Assembly (NCBI GenBank): GCA_002440965.1
Contig: DJWJ01000024.1
Coordinates: 1-48,407 of the forward strand
Reading direction: 5' to 3'
Length of the DNA: 48,407 nt
Origin: Candidatus Omnitrophica bacterium UBA6233
GTDB lineage: Bacteria > Omnitrophota > Gorgyraeia > Gygaellales > Profunditerraquicolaceae
Shown: positions 15,224 through 23,150 of the stretch, piece by piece
Layout of the letters: each line of letters opens with the position of its first letter
Position numbering within the stretch: position 1 is the stretch's first letter
Notes under the pieces: generated by a model
Told to the model about the DNA's origin: nothing
Seen by the model: only the letters and a program-made list of their open reading frames with translations
Databases searched by the model: none
Program-made: the position numbers and the translations under genes

Positions 15224-16921
15224 ATGAATAAGCGTAAACTGAAGTTATTCTTCAAGATGCACTGGATCGCCATAACCGTCAGCGCGTTATGCGTTATAAT
15301 CGCCATATCCTTTGCTTTCTTCCTGCGCAGTGCTATTGAAGCCTGGATTACCTCCGAATCATATTTTAAGAAAACTGCCCTTGCCCAATATGGATTATTC
15401 TTCTATATCTTCTTGGTCTTAAACCTTATAAGTTTGCCTTTAAGCGGCGCGCTCTGGCTATGGATGATGCAGGGCGGACATATGAAATTCACCCAAATCG
15501 GCAAAAAAGCGGTCGAGGGCAAAGACATCCGCATCCACTGGAAAGATGTTATCGGAATGGAAGAAGCCAAAGAAGAAGCTATGGAAGTAGTGCGGCTTAT
15601 GACTGACCGCGCGCAATTGCAGCGTATCGGAGGAAAAATCCTCAAAGGTATTTTAATGATGGGGCCTCCGGGCTGCGGGAAAACCTATCTTGCCAAGGCA
15701 ATTGCTACCGAAGCAAATATGCCTTTTATCGCTATGTCCGGTTCGGAGTTTATCGAGATGTTTGTTGGCGTGGGGGCCAGCCGGATACGCAAGCTTTTTA
15801 AACAAGCCCAGCAATTGGCCTATGTCGAAGGCGGATGTATAATTTTTATCGACGAACTTGACGCGGTAGGCGCGCAGCGCGCAGTTGACCGTGGTTTTGG
15901 CGGACAGACTGAAAGCAACACCACTCTAAATCAGCTCCTTATTGAGATGGACGGGTTAAAAGATAAAGAGCATAATGTTGTTATAATCGGCGCCACCAAT
16001 GCCCCGGAATCATTCCTTGACCAAGCGCTGCTTCGCCCGGGAAGATTTGACCGTAAAATTTACGTAGAATTACCAAACCTTGAAGAGCGCCAAAAACTCT
16101 TTGAGTATTATTTAAAAGGGGTAAAATTCGACTCATCAATTGACCTCCTGCGCCTGGCAAGATTAACCGTCTCTAACAGCCCTGCTGATATCTCTAACTT
16201 AATCAGGGAAGCAGCGCTCATCGCGATACGCAACAGAAAAGAAGAAATATCAATGAAGGAGATTTCCGAAGCCTATGACCGGGTAGAGATGGGCGTAAAA
16301 CATAAGGTTGTCTCAACACAGGAAGAGAGAAAGAAAATCGCTTATCATGAAGCCGGGCATGCCGTCGCAATGTATTTTCTTGCCCCCCATTCCGACGTCT
16401 TTAAAGCAACGATACTGGCCCGGGGAGGCGCTTTAGGGTTTGTCATGCCGCAGCCGCGCGAAGAAATACACGTGCGCACCAAAGAACAATATTTAGGAGA
16501 TATAAAAGTAAACCTTGGTTCTTATGCTGCCGAAAAATTGAAATTAAAAACTACCACCTCCGGAGTTTCGCAGGATTTTAACACCGCCACCTGGTACGCG
16601 CACAGCATGGTCTGGAAATGGGGAATGGGCCCTTCAGGATTAATCGGAAATTACAGCATGATTGAGAATATGCGCGAAGAGTACGGCTCGTTTAGAGGAG
16701 AAAAATCTTCTCTCCTTTCGGAAGAATTAAAAGAACGACTGAATAACGATGTGCAAAAGATCTTAAATGAATGTCTCAGAGAAGTCGAAGATTTACTTAA
16801 ACGCGAAGATACCCTGCTGGAACGTTTTGCGCAGGAACTCCTTAATAAAGACGAACTTAATTATGATGAAATTGAAGCTATCTTTAAAGATTTTGGCAAA
16901 GCCCGCCCTTGTATTAGTTAG
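15224..16921 (+). CDS. FtsH-type AAA+ zinc metalloprotease, short periplasmic loop
   Basis: Membrane-bound ATP-dependent protease of 565 aa. Two membrane segments (about 14-36 and 57-80), Walker A GPPGCGKT (147-154), pore loop MFVGVGA, Walker B IIFIDELDA (206-214), SRH region ATNAPESFLDQALLRPGRFDR, and zinc site HEAGH (375-379) with the third ligand in SQDFN (D451). Only about 20 residues separate the membrane segments; ordinary FtsH has a periplasmic domain of about 70 or more. The start at ATG 15224 has an AAGGA ribosome site; a longer frame from 15146 is possible. It overlaps the next gene. Confidence 0.9.
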   Translation: MNKRKLKLFFKMHWIAITVSALCVIIAISFAFFLRSAIEAWITSESYFKKTALAQYGLFFYIFLVLNLISLPLSGALWLWMMQGGHMKFTQIGKKAVEGKDIRIHWKDVIGMEEAKEEAMEVVRLMTDRAQLQRIGGKILKGILMMGPPGCGKTYLAKAIATEANMPFIAMSGSEFIEMFVGVGASRIRKLFKQAQQLAYVEGGCIIFIDELDAVGAQRAVDRGFGGQTESNTTLNQLLIEMDGLKDKEHNVVIIGATNAPESFLDQALLRPGRFDRKIYVELPNLEERQKLFEYYLKGVKFDSSIDLLRLARLTVSNSPADISNLIREAALIAIRNRKEEISMKEISEAYDRVEMGVKHKVVSTQEERKKIAYHEAGHAVAMYFLAPHSDVFKATILARGGALGFVMPQPREEIHVRTKEQYLGDIKVNLGSYAAEKLKLKTTTSGVSQDFNTATWYAHSMVWKWGMGPSGLIGNYSMIENMREEYGSFRGEKSSLLSEELKERLNNDVQKILNECLREVEDLLKREDTLLERFAQELLNKDELNYDEIEAIFKDFGKARPCIS

Positions 16922-17729
16922 CGCAATATCCATTCTTTTTTCCGGATGCTCAAGCCGCATAAATCCCACCTATAAGGAAAAAGATATTCCCTACATAATC
17001 AAAAGGATATGCAAAGAAGAGTATAAACTTGATGTCACCACTAAACGCATCCATAACACCATCTGGATTTACGCGCCCTTAAATAGAATCCTCAGCAAAG
17101 ATTACGGTTTAAAAGAAGACAAGATCTTTGATGAAGAAGTCCTTGATAAAATAAGAAATATTATCGGCACCATCGGACGGGTATTGATAAGCTCGGATAA
17201 CACCCCGGAATTCTTCGTCTTCACCGCTTCAGATATAAAACTCGGCATTGACTACACTATGATCGGGAGCGTGTTGGACATAAAGAAATCTTACGCGGAT
17301 TTCATCCCCTGGATGGAAGCTAACCGCAGGTATGTGAACAGATTCAGAGTAGTTCCCGAGGCCATAGGAGACGCTTCCGGCCTGCATTTAACCCCTCATG
17401 ATATTACTATGGGTGATTTCCTGGCTGAACAGATTGCCCAAAGAATCGGCGCAAGATTTCAAGATGAAGAATTAAAGAAATATTTCAAGGTTGATAAATC
17501 CGAGGGCGGGCTTAACGAAGGGGTGTTTTTTTTCGAATATTCGATAACCCGGACGGCTGAATCCAAAGAAAAGATAGATGTCGATAACGAAGCGCTTAAG
17601 ATTATTAATTACTGTTTAAAAACCTACGAGTTTAACGATTTTACAGGAATCACCCTTATGGATTCAAATACCCAAAATAAAATTATCCTTAACAAGACGG
17701 CGATACTTAACCGCCCTAACAGCCTGTAA
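16863..17729 (+). CDS. Predicted lipoprotein, function unknown
   Basis: About 288 aa. From the ATG at 16863 there is a basic N terminus, a hydrophobic core and a lipobox LFSGC with Cys29, so export and lipidation are likely. The mature part is polar, alpha/beta-like, with no recognised domain; the segment DIKLGIDYTMIGSVLDIKKSYADFI is notable only for its hydrophobic pattern. It overlaps the end of the FtsH-like gene by 59 bases and has no clear ribosome site of its own, suggesting translational coupling. Its 3-prime end overlaps convergent purN by 14 bases. A partner or regulator of the protease is a guess from position alone. Confidence 0.75.
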   Translation: MMKLKLSLKILAKPALVLVSAISILFSGCSSRINPTYKEKDIPYIIKRICKEEYKLDVTTKRIHNTIWIYAPLNRILSKDYGLKEDKIFDEEVLDKIRNIIGTIGRVLISSDNTPEFFVFTASDIKLGIDYTMIGSVLDIKKSYADFIPWMEANRRYVNRFRVVPEAIGDASGLHLTPHDITMGDFLAEQIAQRIGARFQDEELKKYFKVDKSEGGLNEGVFFFEYSITRTAESKEKIDVDNEALKIINYCLKTYEFNDFTGITLMDSNTQNKIILNKTAILNRPNSL

Positions 17730-18324
17730 TCCCTACTCTTCTCCCTTTTAATCTGAACCTGCCCAACGTAACCACCTTAATCGCTTCAGGATAAAGTAAA
17801 TGTTCCGCCCTGTGGATTCTGGCTTCCAGAGAATTCAGGGTATCGGTTTCTTTAACTTCAACTTCTTTCTGCAATATTATCGCCCCGTGATCTATCTGCT
17901 CGTCCACAAAGTGTACGGTGGCTCCGGTAATCTTGACTCCATAAGCAAAAGCATCCTTTATCGCATGCGCCCCCTTAAAAGAAGGCAAGAGCGACGGATG
18001 AATATTGACAATCCTGTTCTTATAAGCCCGCACAAAATTAGGACTAAGCAGGCGCATGAATCCTGCCATAACGATCAAGCCTATTTTTGCCTCTTTTAAC
18101 GAATGAATTATTTCTTTTTCGAAATCCTCTTTGGAGGTAAAATCCTCTCTTTTCACCAAGGCTATTTTTATTTTAAATTCCTTTGCCTTATTTAAAACGG
18201 GGGCTTGCGGGTTATCGCAGACCAGAAGCGCTAAATTAACTCTCAGGCTTCCTTTTTTTACCGCCCGGGCAATAGCAGTAAAATTTGTCCCCTTGCCGGA
18301 AGCAAATACAGCGATATTTTTCAT
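17716..18324 (-). CDS. purN: Phosphoribosylglycinamide formyltransferase
   Basis: Transfers a formyl group from 10-formyl-tetrahydrofolate to GAR in purine synthesis. 202 aa, normal size. Motifs: N-terminal VFASGKGTNFTAI (GAR site), NIHPSLLPSFKGAHA with the catalytic Asn/His, and TVHFVDEQIDHGAIILQ with the catalytic Asp. It lies apart from the main pur operon; the glycine cleavage genes at 38.7-43 kb could feed its one-carbon donor. Confidence 0.95.
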   Translation of the reverse strand: MKNIAVFASGKGTNFTAIARAVKKGSLRVNLALLVCDNPQAPVLNKAKEFKIKIALVKREDFTSKEDFEKEIIHSLKEAKIGLIVMAGFMRLLSPNFVRAYKNRIVNIHPSLLPSFKGAHAIKDAFAYGVKITGATVHFVDEQIDHGAIILQKEVEVKETDTLNSLEARIHRAEHLLYPEAIKVVTLGRFRLKGRRVGITGC

Positions 18325-18386
18325 ATTTTATAATCCTCAGCCATCAAATTACCTACTACAGTTAAATGTCAAAGGCAAAAGCACAA

Positions 18387-18474
18387 AATTCAAAATAAAT
18401 TTAAATGATAAGTACCCAATGACAAAACCTTGGTTTTGACATTTGTAATCTTGATTTTGAATTTATTTTGAATT
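18387..18474. repeat. Palindromic repeat at the 3-prime end of the FMN-binding gene
   Basis: A perfect 15-bp inverted repeat, AATTCAAAATAAATT (18387-18401) and AATTTATTTTGAATT (18460-18474), encloses an inner near-palindrome (18418-18443) centred on CCTTGG. The surroundings are built from ATGACAAA/TTTGTCAT units. The right arm runs into the last codons and stop of the neighbouring CDS. It looks like a dispersed small element. Confidence 0.7.
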
Positions 18475-18936
18475 CTGGATTTTGTCATTTGTCATTAGAC
18501 TTTTAATCTCTTCCGCTCTTTTCTTCACCGCTTCAATTACCGCGCTTGACGAAACGCTTGCTCCGGTAATCGCCTGCACCTTAGACACATCCTTGATATT
18601 TCTAAACCGGTCGGTAAATTCCGACTCTGCCACTTTAGAGCCTAATCCGGGAGTCTCGTTCTGCGATAAAACTTTAATCGCGGTGATAGTCCCGTCATTG
18701 AACATCCCTACGAGTGTCCTTATCTCAGAATAGCTTTTCCCGGTAGCCGTAAAGCAGGCGCCTGCCAATTTACCCTTTTTATCCCTGGCTTCGTAATAAA
18801 CAATCTCATTTCCTTTAATTACCGGAATAAAACTTACCGCCTCAGGAAAAACTTCTTTCAAGGGCAAATCTTCGGCCTGCGCGTTAACAAAAAACAAACC
18901 GGTTATCAAAACAAAGGCTAACGTCAATCTAGCCAT
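18463..18936 (-). CDS. Periplasmic FMN-binding domain protein (RnfG/NqrC-like)
   Basis: A 157 aa protein with a signal peptide (hydrophobic about 3-18, cleavage near NAQAED) and one FMN_bind domain. The motif TGASVSSSAV matches the region where ApbE attaches FMN covalently to Ser/Thr, so it is probably a flavinylated extracytoplasmic electron carrier; NETPGLGSKVAE is another family segment. The last residues (SLMTNDKIQNSK) are encoded by a repeat element. It overlaps the MFS gene start by 13 bases. The electron partner is unknown; no Rnf or Nqr genes or apbE are in the window. Confidence 0.82.
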   Translation of the reverse strand: MARLTLAFVLITGLFFVNAQAEDLPLKEVFPEAVSFIPVIKGNEIVYYEARDKKGKLAGACFTATGKSYSEIRTLVGMFNDGTITAIKVLSQNETPGLGSKVAESEFTDRFRNIKDVSKVQAITGASVSSSAVIEAVKKRAEEIKSLMTNDKIQNSK

Positions 18937-20180
18937 GAAATCTTCCGGTTAATTATCAGATTAACCGCTCCCAATAGGCTTACTATACATCCGACGGTAA
19001 CCAGAATCGACAGATGCGAAATTTTCTCGGCCAAGAAACTGCTGATAAACATAAATAAAAGAAAACCCAAATGCATAACAATTTCGAGCGAACTGAAAAC
19101 CTTGCCCATCATAGCGTTATCGCTTACTTTATGAATTATGGTATTCGAGGCAATCATAACCGGAGAGATAACTATACCCAAGACAAATGCCAAAGCTTCG
19201 GCAACAATCAAATATGGATAATATTGTATGGTAAGGGAAAAAATAATCAACATCGCACCACTGAAAATGAGGGCGCTAAAAATCATTTTATAATGGGAAA
19301 TCCTGTGGCCAAAACGGCCGTAGATAAGAGAACCAACGAATAAGCCGATTCCTAAAAACATAATCAGTAATCCTAAGTCCTTAGTGGCCGAATGCAGAGT
19401 CTTTTGCACAAAAACAATTACAACCACGTAGGCCGAACCTAAGGCCGCCCATAAGATAAACATTACCCATGCGGCAAACCGGATGTCTTTCTTCTGGATA
19501 AAATATAATACTCCTTCCTTAATCTCCTGAAATACGGATTTCCTGATTACCTCGACCAACCCCTCTCCCCCTGCTTTAGGATTTAAAGCAGAAGTCTTCA
19601 GCTTCTTGGAAATTAAGAATATCAGCGTTCCGGAAACAAGAAAACTTAAAGCATCCAGATAGAAACCGCTTTTGGCGCCTAACCATTCTACGACGACGCC
19701 GCTTACGCCAAAGCCGGCTATGGCCGCGATCATTCCTGTGGTATTAACCAGTGAATTTGCCAGTAAGAGGTCTTTTTTCTCGACCAAATCCGGGACTATT
19801 GAAAGTTTGGCCGGAACAAAAAATCTGCCGATGGAAAAAGTGAAAAAGATGATTATATATATCAAGGCCATATTTTTGGTGTAAAATAGAAAAAAAGGGA
19901 TGGTAAAAACCAGGGCCGCCCGCAGGAAATCGCAGGCATACATAGTCCTGCGCCTATTCCATCTATCTATATAGACACCGGCTATAGGACCAATCAGGAA
20001 AACCGGGATAATGGTAAAAGAAAGGACTTTCGCTATCCCCATCGTGGAACCCGGAGATCTCCAATACACAAAAGCGATTAAAGCCATCTGGTCAAGCCTA
20101 TCCCCAAGCTGAGAGATGATTTGGCCTAACCAAAGCAGGAAGAAATTACGGTTTTTAAATACCTCGCGGAAATGGGACAT
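18924..20180 (-). CDS. Major facilitator superfamily transporter (EntS/MFS_3-like)
   Basis: A 418 aa polytopic membrane protein with 10-12 hydrophobic segments. The N-terminal FFLLWLGQIISQLGDRLDQMALI and the loop 2-3 motif GVYIDRWNRRRTM are typical of MFS exporters of the EntS/antibiotic-efflux type. The substrate cannot be predicted. It begins 11 bases after tRNA-Thr and may share its promoter; the FMN-binding gene overlaps its 3-prime end. Confidence 0.85.
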   Translation of the reverse strand: MSHFREVFKNRNFFLLWLGQIISQLGDRLDQMALIAFVYWRSPGSTMGIAKVLSFTIIPVFLIGPIAGVYIDRWNRRRTMYACDFLRAALVFTIPFFLFYTKNMALIYIIIFFTFSIGRFFVPAKLSIVPDLVEKKDLLLANSLVNTTGMIAAIAGFGVSGVVVEWLGAKSGFYLDALSFLVSGTLIFLISKKLKTSALNPKAGGEGLVEVIRKSVFQEIKEGVLYFIQKKDIRFAAWVMFILWAALGSAYVVVIVFVQKTLHSATKDLGLLIMFLGIGLFVGSLIYGRFGHRISHYKMIFSALIFSGAMLIIFSLTIQYYPYLIVAEALAFVLGIVISPVMIASNTIIHKVSDNAMMGKVFSSLEIVMHLGFLLFMFISSFLAEKISHLSILVTVGCIVSLLGAVNLIINRKISWLD

Positions 20181-20191
20181 CTATTTTACAG

Positions 20192-20264
20192 AGCCGATGA
20201 GTGGAATCGAACCACCGACCTTGACTTTACGAAAGTCCTGCTCTACCAACTGAGCTACATCGGC
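20192..20264 (-). tRNA. tRNA-Thr (CGU anticodon)
   Basis: A 73-nt cloverleaf: acceptor GCCGATG/CATCGGC, D arm GCTC/GAGC, anticodon loop TTCGTAA (anticodon CGU), T arm GGTGG with TTCGATT. Position 27:43 appears as G and A, unpaired. CCA is not encoded; the gene ends with discriminator U. It reads ACG codons. Confidence 0.93.
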
Positions 20265-20276
20265 ATATTGGGAGTA

Positions 20277-20306
20277 ATTATACCAATAATTTATATATTA
20301 GTCCAA
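20277..20306 (-). promoter_or_regulatory. Promoter for tRNA-Thr
   Basis: TATAAT (20277-20282) with an extended TGG upstream, and TTGGAC (20301-20306) 18 bases before it on the minus strand. It ends about 12 bases before the tRNA. Confidence 0.55.
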
Positions 20307-20317
20307 GAAAAAAATAT

Positions 20318-20345
20318 TTGACAAAATCGATAAATGTGCTAACGT
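20318..20345 (+). promoter_or_regulatory. Possible promoter for the cold-shock leader
   Basis: TTGACA (20318-20323) with a weak -10 candidate TAACGT (20340-20345), 16 bases apart. It would give a leader of about 190 bases before the cold-shock gene. Confidence 0.4.
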
Positions 20346-20403
20346 ATTAACATCATTAACGTTGCAAGGAGAAGTTAACATTTTTTTAAGGAATAGGCAA
20401 AAA

Positions 20404-20448
20404 CCGTAAAGCAAAGTAAACAAAAAAATACGCTTTACGGCTTTTTTA
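20404..20448 (+). terminator. Terminator-like hairpin in the cold-shock leader (attenuator or sRNA end)
   Basis: A 9-bp stem, CCGTAAAGC (20404-20412) with GCTTTACGG (20432-20440), is followed by CTTTTTTAT. It lies between the possible promoter and the coding start. A second small stem, CCCTTAA/TTAAGGG at about 20502-20517, sits before the strong GGAGGAGGTG ribosome site (20521-20530). Confidence 0.65.
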
Positions 20449-20542
20449 TATACAGTAACCCCGCGTTCATGAAATCCGGGTTCGGGGGGTCAATCAGTAA
20501 CCCTTAAGGTTAAGGGCAATTGGAGGAGGTGAAAAGAAACAG

Positions 20543-20743
20543 ATGGCAAAAGGTAAAGTGAAGTGGTTCTCGAACCAAAAAGGTTATGGTTTTATCACCA
20601 CCGAAGACGGTAAAGACGTTTTCGTCCATTACAGCGCTCTCAAAAGCGACGGTTATAAAACTCTTGAGGAAGGCCAAGAAGTAGAATTCGAGGTTACTCA
20701 AGGCCCAAAAGGCGACCAAGCTACTAACGTTACAAAATTATGA
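20543..20743 (+). CDS. Cold-shock domain protein (CspA family)
   Basis: A 66 aa OB-fold single-stranded nucleic-acid-binding protein that acts as an RNA chaperone. RNP1 KGYGFIT and RNP2 DVFVHYS are intact, after MAKGKVKWFSNQ. A strong ribosome site (GGAGGAGGTG) lies about 12 bases before the ATG. The long structured leader resembles the regulated leaders of other csp genes. Confidence 0.96.
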   Translation: MAKGKVKWFSNQKGYGFITTEDGKDVFVHYSALKSDGYKTLEEGQEVEFEVTQGPKGDQATNVTKL

Positions 20744-20812
20744 AGTTTTTTAGCGGCTAAATATCTTTCGGCCGTGAAAGCATAAATTAGTAACGTAAAA
20801 GTTTTTCGGACA

Positions 20813-20847
20813 AACAAAACCCCCGTTAATCTACCGGGGGTTTTGTT
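20813..20847. terminator. Bidirectional terminator between the cold-shock gene and hydF
   Basis: A perfect 13-bp stem, AACAAAACCCCCG (20813-20825) with CGGGGGTTTTGTT (20835-20847), has T runs on both strands. It can end both the convergent cold-shock transcript and the hydrogenase operon; the hydF stop codon follows at 20848. Confidence 0.9.
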
Positions 20848-22062
20848 TTAAAGACTAACGCATTTTTCCGGCTCAAACGGAGCTACAACCCTCTCAAGCA
20901 TACCATGCATATACGCTAGGAAAACTCCGTAATTTGTAATCGGCGTATGAACCGCAGAGGCATAACCTATCCTGCTAAGCATTTCTCTCCTATTAAGCAT
21001 GCATCCGCCGCAATGAATAACCAAAGAATATCCTTTCACATCAAGAGGGAAATCATATCCAGAAGCATACTTGATAACAATCCCTTCTGATTTAAAATTC
21101 AAGTGCCCGGGTATAATAACTTTACCTATATCATCTCCTATCGGATGATGGGTGCAGGCTTCCGCAATTAAAACCCTTGAACCGGCTTTCAGATTATCTA
21201 TCTGGCGCGCCCCCTCTACAAGAATGTCCAAATCGCCTTTATACCGGGCGTATAAAACCGAAAAGGTAGTAAGTGCAATATTCTGCGGGATAAACTTTGC
21301 GACACTTGAGAGCACCTGTGATTCGGTAATGACAAGCTTCGGCGGATTTTTCAGATTATCCAACGCGTCTTCCAGTTCCGGTTCTTTTATTACCAAAACC
21401 CGGCAATCCGTATCGAGCACATCCCTGATTGTCTGAACCTGCGGAAGCTTAAGCCTGCCCTTCGGCGCTTCCATATCTAATGGCGCCACCATCAAAACGA
21501 GGTCGCGCGGCGCAAGGATATCTTTAAGTATGGACTTTCTCTCGTAATCATCGGGAGCAAGCTCGACTATTTTTTGCCGCAATTCGCCTATTCCTTTATT
21601 TTTAAGCGCGCTTACGCATATATAATTTATTTTCTTAAGCTGTAACTCCGACAAAAGGCCGCTTACAACATCACCCTGGTCGATTTTATTGATTACGGCT
21701 ATCAACGGCACCCCTCTGGCCTTAACTTCTTTTATAAAATTAAGCTCATATTCGCCTAATCCCTGAGAGCGCTCTAAAACCAAAAGCGCTATATCCGTCT
21801 TACTGAGGATTTTATAAGCTTTCTTAACCCGCAGCTGGCCGATTTCCCCAGAATCGTCTATACCTCCGGTGTCTATAATCACAACCGGGCCGATCTCGTG
21901 TATCTCCATGGCTTTATAGACGGGATCCGTGGTAGTGCCGGGCACATTTGAAACAATGGCAATATCCTGCCCGGTTATGGAGTTTATCAAGGTGGATTTT
22001 CCGGCATTTCTCCTGCCGAAGATTCCTATATGCATCCTGTTACTTAGAGGCGTGTCGTTCAT
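20848..22062 (-). CDS. hydF: [FeFe]-hydrogenase maturation GTPase
   Basis: Scaffold on which the 2Fe subcluster is assembled before transfer to HydA. 404 aa: an N-terminal GTPase domain with Walker A GRRNAGKST (about 16-24), TTTDPV and NKID, then a dimerisation domain, then the Fe-S domain with EACTHHP and CGGC, matching the CxHx...CxxC cluster site. Last gene of the operon, 11 bases after hydE, followed by a terminator. Confidence 0.95.
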   Translation of the reverse strand: MNDTPLSNRMHIGIFGRRNAGKSTLINSITGQDIAIVSNVPGTTTDPVYKAMEIHEIGPVVIIDTGGIDDSGEIGQLRVKKAYKILSKTDIALLVLERSQGLGEYELNFIKEVKARGVPLIAVINKIDQGDVVSGLLSELQLKKINYICVSALKNKGIGELRQKIVELAPDDYERKSILKDILAPRDLVLMVAPLDMEAPKGRLKLPQVQTIRDVLDTDCRVLVIKEPELEDALDNLKNPPKLVITESQVLSSVAKFIPQNIALTTFSVLYARYKGDLDILVEGARQIDNLKAGSRVLIAEACTHHPIGDDIGKVIIPGHLNFKSEGIVIKYASGYDFPLDVKGYSLVIHCGGCMLNRREMLSRIGYASAVHTPITNYGVFLAYMHGMLERVVAPFEPEKCVSL

Positions 22063-22073
22063 TATGCTCCTCC

Positions 22074-23150
22074 CTAATTGAATAAATAGCGTTTTTTTAT
22101 TGAATGCCCGGCTGAATAATCTAAAAACCTCCCCGAGATTTTCGCTTTCTCATCCATACATAATACACATTTTTCCGAAGCCTCTTTTATGCATGCCTTC
22201 CCCGGGTATATTTCATATAAAGCTTTATACTGCGGGGGAGTAAAATTCGGCATTAAAACATTAGCGCCGGATTTAAGCCCTTCTATCCTATAGTCGGTGC
22301 CGACGCTGCCTAAAGCAGTTGTTGCCGGCAGATGCGCATCCCGGGTAATGATACGGGTCAAAGCGATAACCTTTAATGTCAAGCGGATATCTCCCGGCTT
22401 ATCATTCGAAAAGAAAGTCCCGGTATGGGGAATAAACGGTCCTATTCCGATCATATCAAAATTCTTATCTTTAAAAAATAGAATATCGCGGGCAAGAGAA
22501 TCTGCTGTCTGCCCCCTTAAACCAACTAACACCCCTGAACCTACCTGATACCTAAGGCTGATAAGATCATCTAAACATTTCAGGCGCGATTCAATAAACC
22601 TTCCCGAATGTGCCGCAGCATATACCTGAAGATCGGTAGTCTCAATTTTCAGAAGATACCTGTCTGCCCCGGCATCACGCCATAATTTATATGCATCATG
22701 CGGTTTCTCTCCGGCAGAAAGAGTAATGGCCAGGCCAAAATTATTTTTTATCTCTTTGATAATTCCCGCCAGCCATAAAGGCTCAAGCTCGCTATCTTCA
22801 CCCGACTGTAAAACTACGGTCTTTATATTCATAGCGCTTAAATCATCAACAGCGCGCATTATTTCATCCTTGGTCATTCTATATCTTTTAATACAGGAGT
22901 TTTGTTTGTTTAAGCCGCAATAAAAACAGCTGTTGGCGCAATTATTGGAGAATTCCACCAGCCCCCTTAAAAGAACCCCCTCGCCTACAAACTTTTTCCT
23001 TACTTTATCGGCGAAGGAAAACAAAACTTCCAACTCTTTTTCATCTTCCAGCAGAAGAAGGCGTTTTATCTCGTTAAAGCTCTCCCCGGGTTTTTCATAG
23101 ACTCTATTCAAAGTATCTTGGAGCCCGCCAACCGCATTAAACATAAGCAT
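22074..23150 (-). CDS. hydE: [FeFe]-hydrogenase maturase, radical SAM
   Basis: Radical SAM enzyme that helps build the dithiolate bridge and Fe precursor of the H-cluster. 358 aa. The CxxxCxxC cluster is in NNCANSCFYCGLNK; the BATS-like C-terminal region and VLMPNFTP follow. Two near starts exist (M1 or M3); the start overlaps the end of hydG by 14 bases. Confidence 0.94.
   Translation of the reverse strand: MLMFNAVGGLQDTLNRVYEKPGESFNEIKRLLLLEDEKELEVLFSFADKVRKKFVGEGVLLRGLVEFSNNCANSCFYCGLNKQNSCIKRYRMTKDEIMRAVDDLSAMNIKTVVLQSGEDSELEPLWLAGIIKEIKNNFGLAITLSAGEKPHDAYKLWRDAGADRYLLKIETTDLQVYAAAHSGRFIESRLKCLDDLISLRYQVGSGVLVGLRGQTADSLARDILFFKDKNFDMIGIGPFIPHTGTFFSNDKPGDIRLTLKVIALTRIITRDAHLPATTALGSVGTDYRIEGLKSGANVLMPNFTPPQYKALYEIYPGKACIKEASEKCVLCMDEKAKISGRFLDYSAGHSIKKRYLFN

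Noticed and set aside
20192..20264. tRNA-Thr as a pseudogene because of the unpaired 27:43 position and lack of CCA
   Set aside because: The rest of the cloverleaf and a fitting promoter are intact, and CCA need not be encoded.
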